A stretch of 55,938 nucleotides of DNA, taken from positions 1 to 55,938 of the forward strand of contig DWXD01000051.1 in assembly GCA_019119365.1 (NCBI GenBank), given 5' to 3'. The DNA is from Candidatus Gemmiger stercoripullorum. Its GTDB lineage: Bacteria; Bacillota; Clostridia; Oscillospirales; Ruminococcaceae. Below the pieces are notes generated by a model, which had not been told where the DNA came from, did not search any database, and worked only from the letters and a program-made list of their open reading frames with translations. Both the position numbers and the translations under genes were made by a program. Shown here piece by piece: positions 50,719 through 55,938 of the stretch; the first letter of the stretch is position 1; each line of letters begins with the position of its first letter.

Positions 50719-52074
50719 TTACAAATACGCTTCCAACAGTTGGTAATCCGCGGTGCCGTTTAAGTAATCGTCATACGCGACCAACCCCAGCTGCAGCCGG
50801 TAGCCGTCGATCGTATAGGGGTTTCCGTAAGTGCCGAACGTGGCTTCGCTGTATGGTTCGACCGCGCAGGTCACAAGCAGCCGGTCGGCCAGCTGTGCGC
50901 AGACAAGCAGCCGGTCGGCCAGCTGTGCGCAGACAAGCGGCTGGTGGGTGCCGTCGCGGTAAACCTGCACCGGCAGGTCCGGTTTGCGCTGCACCGCGCC
51001 GCTGGCAAGGTCGACAAGGTACGAAAATTCCTCGCCGTTTGCACCGTTCTCATCATAGCGGGAGACATCCAGCTCAAGCCATCCGTTCAGCACGCGGCTG
51101 GGTGAGATATGTTCCTGCCCGCGCCCTTCGTTCGGGGCGGGCGGCAGTTCGTCGCTCTTCAGCACGGTCTCGCCGCTGGCAAGGTCCAGCCCGGTCACGC
51201 GGCGCGCAGCGTCGTCGAACACATAGTATACGCCGTCCAGCAGGGCGGAAGCGCAGGCCACATGGCCGCTCTGTGCGACCGGGTACTGCCCCAGCCGCCG
51301 GGCTTCGCCGCTGTCTATGTCGTAGGCGACATCCCGGGCGGCTTCTTCGCCGGGGTTTTCCCGGGTGGGGCCGCCCGTCTGGCCGGGCAGCGGCTCGGTG
51401 TAATAATTGCGCAGCAAAAACGTCCGCCCACTCCCGCCCAGCACAAGGGTGGCGTCGGGGAAATCGGCCAAAACCTGCCGCTCGCCGCTGGCAAGGTCAA
51501 CACGGCAGAGTTGGCGGCAAACCGAAGTGTTGTTTTCATCAAGCGGATACGCCAGGCAATAGACGGCTTCGCCATCGGTGAAGAGATTGGATTCGTCAAA
51601 CCAGAACTCTTCACACAGAGCGCGGAACTCCTCGCCGCTGCGCCCGCTCAGATACAGCGCGGACCCGGCCCACAGCAGCGTCTCGCCGTTTAGCACATAA
51701 ACGCCTCCGTAGTTGTTCCAGGGCACGGCGGCCGGGCAATCGGCTGTGTCGTGCGTGCAGCCGTCGGCAGAGCAGGGGACACGCCGCTGGCCGGTGGTAA
51801 AGTCGGTGACGCACAGGCGCCCGATCTCGCCGTCAATATATTCGATTTCAAAGTATGCCTGTTCGTCTGCGCACTGCAGCCGCCGCAGCGGCGGTTCGGC
51901 TGGTTCGGCTGATTCGGCAACCGGTGCGCCCGCCTCTGTCGTTTCCGCTTGGGCGGCGGTTTCGGCGCAGCCGGGCGCGCTTCCCGCGCCCTGGCCGCCC
52001 GCCGCACACCCGGCCAGCAGCGCCGCCAGAACCCCGGCCCCCAGCCGGGCCGCCATCCTTTGCCATTTGCGCAT
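50719..52074 (-). CDS. Lipoprotein of unknown function, paralogue B
   Basis: 451 residues with the same signal peptide (lipobox LLAGC), propeller-like repeats (SGERQVLAD, SGEARRLGQ, SGETVLK) and the motif CSADGCTHDTADCPAA. The first ~45 codons and the ribosome binding site are almost identical at DNA level to paralogue A, while the mature domain has diverged strongly. Near the C-terminus the ten residues VCAQLADRLL occur twice in tandem because of a 30-base duplication. AAGGAGG Shine-Dalgarno. It lies behind the kinase cluster. Confidence 0.75.
   Translation of the reverse strand: MRKWQRMAARLGAGVLAALLAGCAAGGQGAGSAPGCAETAAQAETTEAGAPVAESAEPAEPPLRRLQCADEQAYFEIEYIDGEIGRLCVTDFTTGQRRVPCSADGCTHDTADCPAAVPWNNYGGVYVLNGETLLWAGSALYLSGRSGEEFRALCEEFWFDESNLFTDGEAVYCLAYPLDENNTSVCRQLCRVDLASGERQVLADFPDATLVLGGSGRTFLLRNYYTEPLPGQTGGPTRENPGEEAARDVAYDIDSGEARRLGQYPVAQSGHVACASALLDGVYYVFDDAARRVTGLDLASGETVLKSDELPPAPNEGRGQEHISPSRVLNGWLELDVSRYDENGANGEEFSYLVDLASGAVQRKPDLPVQVYRDGTHQPLVCAQLADRLLVCAQLADRLLVTCAVEPYSEATFGTYGNPYTIDGYRLQLGLVAYDDYLNGTADYQLLEAYL
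50873..50932 (-). repeat. 30-bp perfect tandem duplication inside paralogue B
   Basis: Two identical 30-base units, 50873-50902 and 50903-50932, read in frame as VCAQLADRLL twice. Perfect identity indicates a recent event. Confidence 0.9.
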
Positions 52075-52159
52075 AAAAACTGCCTCCTTATAAAATGATG
52101 GGAAACTGTTTATTATAGTGTCATGCCCGGCCCGGTCCCGTGCCGTCCCGGCCGGAAGT

Positions 52160-52897
52160 TTATTCGTCGCCATCCGCCGCCACGCTGTCCGGCGGCAGCA
52201 AGGCAAGCCCGAGCGTGGCGAAGCCGCCGCCCGCGGCGTTGTCCACATTCACATGCAGGTACAGCTGCGTGCCGGGGCTGTAGCGGGCCAGCGCTTCGCC
52301 GTAACCCTTGCCCGGCAGCTCCTGCCAGTCGTTGATGGCTTCGAGCCCCGCCAATTCGGCCAGCGCGTCGGCCGCTTTGTCCAGTTCGAGCGCGGCCAGC
52401 GGGGCGGCGGCATTGACCTGCAGGCCGGTCAGCGTGCCGTCGCTGGCAAAAAACAGCGTCAGTCCGTCGCCGCTGCCGGTGAACGACTGCGCGACCCGCC
52501 GCACCGCGCCTTCCTCGCTCACCCAAAGTTCGTGTTCCTCACCGGCGGCCGTCTCGGGCGTCGCAACGTCCGCCGCAGGCTCCGGCATCCACACGCCCAG
52601 CGCGCTCGCCTCCAGCGCGTGCCGGGCGCCGGCGTACCATTGCGTCTCGTCGGCGTTGGCCGGGCGCGTTTCGTAACCGGCCGCGGCCTTGCTGCGGTCC
52701 AGGTACAGCCGCCGCGCCAGCGCGTTCTGTTGCCCGGCCTCCCCCAGCAGACCGGCGTCCTTGGCGCTCAGCAGCCGCCGCCCGTCCAGCGCGGCGTCCC
52801 GCGCCGCAAACCAGCCGAAAGGGGCCAGCACGGCCAGCGCCAGCGCAGCCAGGGTCAGGGCGGGCAGCAGGCGGCGTTTGTCAAACTTCTTTTTCAT
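52160..52897 (-). CDS. Membrane-anchored protein of the two-component cluster, unknown function
   Basis: 245 residues: basic start, one membrane helix (about 10-30, LLPALTLAALALAVLAPFGWFAA), then an extracytoplasmic domain with alternating charged strands (HELWVSEEGAVRRVAQSFTGSGDGLTLFFASDGTLTGLQV). No catalytic motif is visible. It overlaps the kinase end by 17 bases, so it is translationally linked and may modulate the kinase. No family is recognised. Confidence 0.7.
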   Translation of the reverse strand: MKKKFDKRRLLPALTLAALALAVLAPFGWFAARDAALDGRRLLSAKDAGLLGEAGQQNALARRLYLDRSKAAAGYETRPANADETQWYAGARHALEASALGVWMPEPAADVATPETAAGEEHELWVSEEGAVRRVAQSFTGSGDGLTLFFASDGTLTGLQVNAAAPLAALELDKAADALAELAGLEAINDWQELPGKGYGEALARYSPGTQLYLHVNVDNAAGGGFATLGLALLPPDSVAADGDE

Positions 52898-54293
52898 CGC
52901 GTTCCGCCTCCTTTGCGGGCTGTGCGGCGGCCAGGGTCAGGCGCACGGCGGTGCCGCGCCCGACCTCGCTCTCAAAACACAGCTGTGTGCCGTGCAGCGC
53001 GGCGATGCGCGCGCACAGCGCCAGGCCCAGCCCGCTGCCGCCCTGCTGCCGCGCGCGGGATTTGTCCACGCGGTAAAACGCTTCGCACAGGTGGGGCAGG
53101 TCGGCGGCGGGCACGCCGCAGCCGGTGTCGCACACGCACAGCGCCACGCGGCCGTTCTGTTCGGCGGCCTCCACCCATACCCGCCCGTCTGCCGGGGTGG
53201 CGGCGCGGGCGTTCTGAACAAGGTTGTACAGCAGGTCAACAAGCAGGTCGGCGTCGGCTTTCACTGTCAGCCCGCACAGGGGCAGTGCGGGTTCCGGCGC
53301 GCCGGGCGGCAGCGCGCGCCGCAGCCGCCGCAGTACCGCATCCAACGCGACCGGCCGCAGCGCGGGCGGCTCTCCGTTCAGGCGCATCAGCGCCATCAGC
53401 TTGCCGCCCAGCGCCTCCAGCCGCTCGCTCTCGTGGTAGATGTACTGTGCGGCCAGCCTGCGCGTTTCGGCCTGCGTCTCTGCGCCGCGCAGCAGGTCGG
53501 CATAGCCCAGCATGCTGGTGACCGGCGTTTTCAGCTCATGGGTGAACGCGGCGACAAAATCATCCCGCGCGCGCACGCTGTTCTCAAGCGCTTCGATCTT
53601 TTCCTGCACCGCACCGGCCATCTCGTCAAAGCTGGCGCTCAGGCTTTCCAGCTCGTCGCCGGTGTGCAGCGCCGTGCGCCGGGCATAGTCCCCGGCGGCG
53701 ATCTCCCGGCTGGCCGCTTCCAGCTGCGCCAGCGGGCGGGTCAGGCGGCGGCACAAATACCGGCACAGCAGCGCTGCCAGCGCCAGCAGGGCCGCTTCGG
53801 CCGCCAGCGCCGTGCGCAGCCGCGCGCCGCGCGCCGCCCACACATCGTCCAGCATCTGCGCGTGCACCAGCGTCCGCACGCCGTCCGGCAGGATGACCGT
53901 GCCCGCCGCCAGCAGCACCCGCGTTCCGCGTTCGTCGCGCACCAGCGTGATCTGTGGCTGGCCGCTGCCGTCCAGGGCTTTGGCCAGTTCGTCCTGCCCC
54001 AGCGCGGCGGGCAGCGTGCTGTACTGCGCGCGGCCGTTTTCGTATACGGCCAGCCTTGCGGGCGCGCCGCTGTGGCTGCCCTGGTAGCCGGACGCCCAGG
54101 CGGTTACGTCGCCGCCGCTCTCCAGCGTTGTCTGCATCGCGTAGCGCTCCTGCTCCCAGGCGGCGCGCGCCTGCGCGGCGGCCGCCTGCAGGTCGGCGGA
54201 AAACTGCCGGTCCTGCGTCCAAACGGTATACACGGTCAACAGCGCGGCCAGCAGCAGCGTCAGTGCCAGCGAGAGTTTTTCGGCAAATTTCAT
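52881..54293 (-). CDS. Sensor histidine kinase
   Basis: 470-residue membrane kinase. Helix 1 (about 7-24), an extracellular sensor (about 25-160), helix 2 (about 165-185) and HAMP (about 185-240) precede HisKA with the phosphorylated His in FTHELKTPVTSMLGYA (about 252). The HATPase has N-box LLYNLVQNARAA, G1 DTGCGVP and G2 GGSGLGLALC. It overlaps the response-regulator stop by ATGA. The extracellular sensor is not a recognised domain. Confidence 0.92.
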   Translation of the reverse strand: MKFAEKLSLALTLLLAALLTVYTVWTQDRQFSADLQAAAAQARAAWEQERYAMQTTLESGGDVTAWASGYQGSHSGAPARLAVYENGRAQYSTLPAALGQDELAKALDGSGQPQITLVRDERGTRVLLAAGTVILPDGVRTLVHAQMLDDVWAARGARLRTALAAEAALLALAALLCRYLCRRLTRPLAQLEAASREIAAGDYARRTALHTGDELESLSASFDEMAGAVQEKIEALENSVRARDDFVAAFTHELKTPVTSMLGYADLLRGAETQAETRRLAAQYIYHESERLEALGGKLMALMRLNGEPPALRPVALDAVLRRLRRALPPGAPEPALPLCGLTVKADADLLVDLLYNLVQNARAATPADGRVWVEAAEQNGRVALCVCDTGCGVPAADLPHLCEAFYRVDKSRARQQGGSGLGLALCARIAALHGTQLCFESEVGRGTAVRLTLAAAQPAKEAERDEKEV

Positions 54294-54976
54294 GGCGCAT
54301 CCTCCCCGTGCGGCAAATCGTCCTCGTTCAGCAGCTCATACCCGACGCGGAACACCGTGCGGATCTGTTTTTGCCAGCCGAGCTTCATCCGCAGCCGCCG
54401 GATATGCAGGTCCAGCGTGCGCATGTCGCTTTCGCTGTCCGGGCCCCACACGCGCTCAAACAGTACGTCGCGGTACAGCACCACGCCGCGGTTGCGCATC
54501 AGCAGCTCCAGCAGCGCGTATTCCCGCGGGGACAGGCGGATCTCCGCCCCGCCGCGCGCCACGCGCCGGGCGGCCGGGTCCAGCGTAACGCCGAACGCCG
54601 TCAGCACGCGGTTGCCGCGCCCGGTGCGGCGCAGCACGGTCTCCACCCGGGCCACCAGCTCGGCCGGGGCGAACGGCTTGACGATGTAATCCTCGGCCCC
54701 CAGCCGCAGCCCGCGCACGCGGTCGGCCACGGCGGCTTTGGCCGTCACAAAGATAGCCGGGGTGCCGGTCGTCTGCAGATATTCCAGCAGCTCGTATCCG
54801 TCCACCTGCGGCAGCATGATGTCCAGCACGGCGAGCGCAAAGTCCTGCTCTTCGATCAAATCCGCCGCCTCGGCCCCGTCATGCGCGACAACGCAGGTGT
54901 ACCCCGCGCCGGTCAGCGTCAGCCGGATCAGGTCGGCGATGGGCCGCTCGTCCTCCGCTACCAGGATCGCCTGCAT
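54290..54976 (-). CDS. OmpR/PhoB-family response regulator
   Basis: 228 residues. The receiver domain has the acidic pair in AEDE, phosphoacceptor Asp52 (AVLDIMLP), the switch Thr in FVTAK and Lys in YIVKPF. The C-terminal winged helix (LSPREYALLELLMRNRGVVLYRDVLFERVWG, then TLDLHIRRLRMKLG) binds DNA. AAAGGAGGCG Shine-Dalgarno. First gene of the cluster; it is expected to control the cluster and perhaps the lipoproteins. Confidence 0.95.
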   Translation of the reverse strand: MQAILVAEDERPIADLIRLTLTGAGYTCVVAHDGAEAADLIEEQDFALAVLDIMLPQVDGYELLEYLQTTGTPAIFVTAKAAVADRVRGLRLGAEDYIVKPFAPAELVARVETVLRRTGRGNRVLTAFGVTLDPAARRVARGGAEIRLSPREYALLELLMRNRGVVLYRDVLFERVWGPDSESDMRTLDLHIRRLRMKLGWQKQIRTVFRVGYELLNEDDLPHGEDAP

Positions 54977-55002
54977 GGGATGCGCCTCCTTTTTGTTTGG
55001 TA

Positions 55003-55031
55003 CTTTTATCCTACTCTACACTTGTTTCCAA
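55003..55031 (-). promoter_or_regulatory. Promoter of the two-component cluster
   Basis: On the minus strand TTGGAA (55031-55026), 17-base spacer, TAAAAG (55008-55003). Confidence 0.5.
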
Positions 55032-55102
55032 AAACTATCAAGGAAGGGGCGGCGGCCCGCCGTTCGCCCGCCCTGTTCACAAAGTTTTTACGTTTCTCCC
55101 CA

Positions 55103-55130
55103 TTGACACCGCCCATGAATGTGCTACAAT
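55103..55130 (+). promoter_or_regulatory. Promoter of clpB
   Basis: TTGACA (55103-55108), 16-base spacer, TACAAT (55125-55130), directly before the CIRCE site. Confidence 0.8.
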
Positions 55131-55131
55131 A

Positions 55132-55158
55132 TTAGCAGTCGAACGGTTAGAGTGCTAA
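55132..55158. promoter_or_regulatory. CIRCE element (HrcA operator) upstream of clpB
   Basis: TTAGCAGTC, nine bases, GAGTGCTAA. Compared with the consensus TTAGCACTC-N9-GAGTGCTAA only one base differs. It covers the transcription start region, so HrcA repression of clpB is expected. A ~170-base leader follows, with a CAAACG-GTT-CGTTTG dyad (55263-55277). Confidence 0.9.
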
Positions 55159-55327
55159 TTTGAACTGCGCACAACCTGCCGCCGCCCGCACCGCCCCGCA
55201 AAACAGCATAACAGGGGAGGGAACCGCCCGGGGCCTGCGGCCCGGTTGGGGCGCGCCGCACTCAAACGGTTCGTTTGCTAACAGCATAAAGAACATGATA
55301 GGTGAAACCGTAAAGGAGGTTTGTCCT

Positions 55328-55938
55328 ATGAACATGAACCAGTTCACCCAAAAAACCATCCAGGCCATCCAGGACGCCCAGCGCCTGGCGGTCGAATACC
55401 AGAATAACGCCATCGAACAGGAGCATCTGCTCGCCGCGCTGTGCGCCCAGCAGGACGGCCTCATCCCGCAGCTGCTCACCAAAATGGGCGTCGAGCCGGG
55501 CAACTTCCTTGCCGCCGCGACCGAAAAGGTCGCCGCGCTGCCCCATGTGACCGGCAGCGGCCGCGACCCCGAAAAAGTCTATATCTCCAACGAGCTGGAC
55601 CAGGCCCTCAACGCGGCCGAGGCCCAGGCCCGCCAGATGAAGGACGAATACATCAGCGTCGAGCACGTCTTTCTCGGCCTGCTGCAGCGCCCGGGCCGCG
55701 CGGCCGGGGAACTGTTCAAACAGTTCTCCATCACGCAGGAAAAATTCATGGCCCAGCTGTCCACCGTGCGCGGCAACCAGCGCGTGACCAGCGACGACCC
55801 CGAATCCACCTACAACGCCCTGCAGAAATACGGCCAGGACCTGGTGGACATGGCCCGCAAAAACAAGCTCGACCCGGTCATCGGCCGCGATTCGGAGATC
55901 CGCAACGTCATCCGCATCCTCTCGCGCAAGCGCAAGAA
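55328..55938 (+). CDS. clpB: ClpB disaggregase, N-terminal part (cut by window end)
   Basis: The first 203 codons of the AAA+ disaggregase that works with DnaK. The double Clp_N domain ([46 protein letters not shown]) and the start of NBD1 ([26 protein letters not shown]) are visible. ClpB assignment rests on [20 protein letters not shown] and the CIRCE site. A perfect AAAGGAGG Shine-Dalgarno stands 8 bases before the ATG; a second ATG two codons later is less likely. The gene runs off the right edge. Confidence 0.93.
   Translation, partial: MNMNQFTQKTIQAIQDAQRLAVEYQNNAIEQEHLLAALCAQQDGLIPQLLTKMGVEPGNFLAAATEKVAALPHVTGSGRDPEKVYISNELDQALNAAEAQARQMKDEYISVEHVFLGLLQRPGRAAGELFKQFSITQEKFMAQLSTVRGNQRVTSDDPESTYNALQKYGQDLVDMARKNKLDPVIGRDSEIRNVIRILSRKRK

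Overview
The window comes from a high-GC (about 60-65 %) Gram-positive chromosome. It is most likely a gut Clostridia member of the Oscillospiraceae/Ruminococcaceae (Gemmiger, Subdoligranulum and Faecalibacterium relatives). The signs are a Phe T-box ahead of pheST, a class B sortase, an ftsE-ftsX-M23-ctpB-like order, an HrcA-type CIRCE site ahead of clpB, strong AGGAGG ribosome binding sites, TTGACA/TATAAT promoters and lipobox lipoproteins. Genus assignment is inference. I see no transposase, prophage or CRISPR array. Most genes are core, with small accessory islands between them.

Layout. 0.2-1.8 kb: an M23/G5 cell-wall hydrolase on the minus strand. 2.2-7.0 kb: PRPP synthetase, murD, a GNAT acetyltransferase and a PLP-dependent YnbB-like lyase. 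7.0-8.0 kb: an accessory pair (membrane protein plus Xre regulator) behind a promoter with two matching palindromes. 8.1-15.9 kb: fhs, a GH13 glucosidase with a divergent AraC regulator, a padR-HAAS cassette bracketed by inverted repeats, hemW and a BI-1 family membrane protein. 16-19.8 kb: T-box and pheS-pheT. 19.8-20.8 kb: about 1 kb without genes, filled with GTAGGG-prefixed hairpin repeats, partly as a tandem duplication. 20.8-25.7 kb: a cation/proton antiporter, a class B sortase, a probable small RNA and glmS. 25.9-28.6 kb: a two-gene surface-polysaccharide start module (membrane nucleotide-sugar dehydratase and phosphoglycosyl transferase). 28.9-35.6 kb: a PucR/CdaR-type regulator, then the divisome-hydrolase cluster ftsE-ftsX-M23-small membrane protein-S41-like protein-rsmA and tRNA-Thr.

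35.8-36.5 kb holds a hicAB toxin-antitoxin pair just downstream of the tRNA. 36.6-41.7 kb is a minus-strand run: a heterodimeric ABC exporter, asnA, a coupled 70-residue protein and a DUF898-like membrane protein. 41.9-44.1 kb is a Clp ATPase without the ClpC middle domain. 44.3-47.1 kb is pyrI, pyrB, a GntR/UTRA regulator and nth on the minus strand. 47.3-49.3 kb is rarA and a Fur/PerR-family regulator. 49.4-55 kb is a minus-strand group: an OmpR-type response regulator, its histidine kinase, an anchored protein of unknown function and two paralogous lipoproteins. The window ends inside clpB.

The functional themes are envelope growth and cell separation (murD, glmS, ftsEX with its hydrolase, sortase, polysaccharide priming), one-carbon, purine and pyrimidine supply (prs, fhs, pyrBI), and protein quality control (two Clp ATPases). 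The most unusual observations are: an S41 protein in the ftsEX cluster that keeps the catalytic Lys but has lost the Ser and Gln of the CtpB triad; a HAAS-domain membrane protein carrying the GGADGPT motif of Na+-translocating decarboxylases; a promoter-terminator unit suggesting a ~100-nt RNA upstream of glmS; and the covarying GTAGGG hairpin family.
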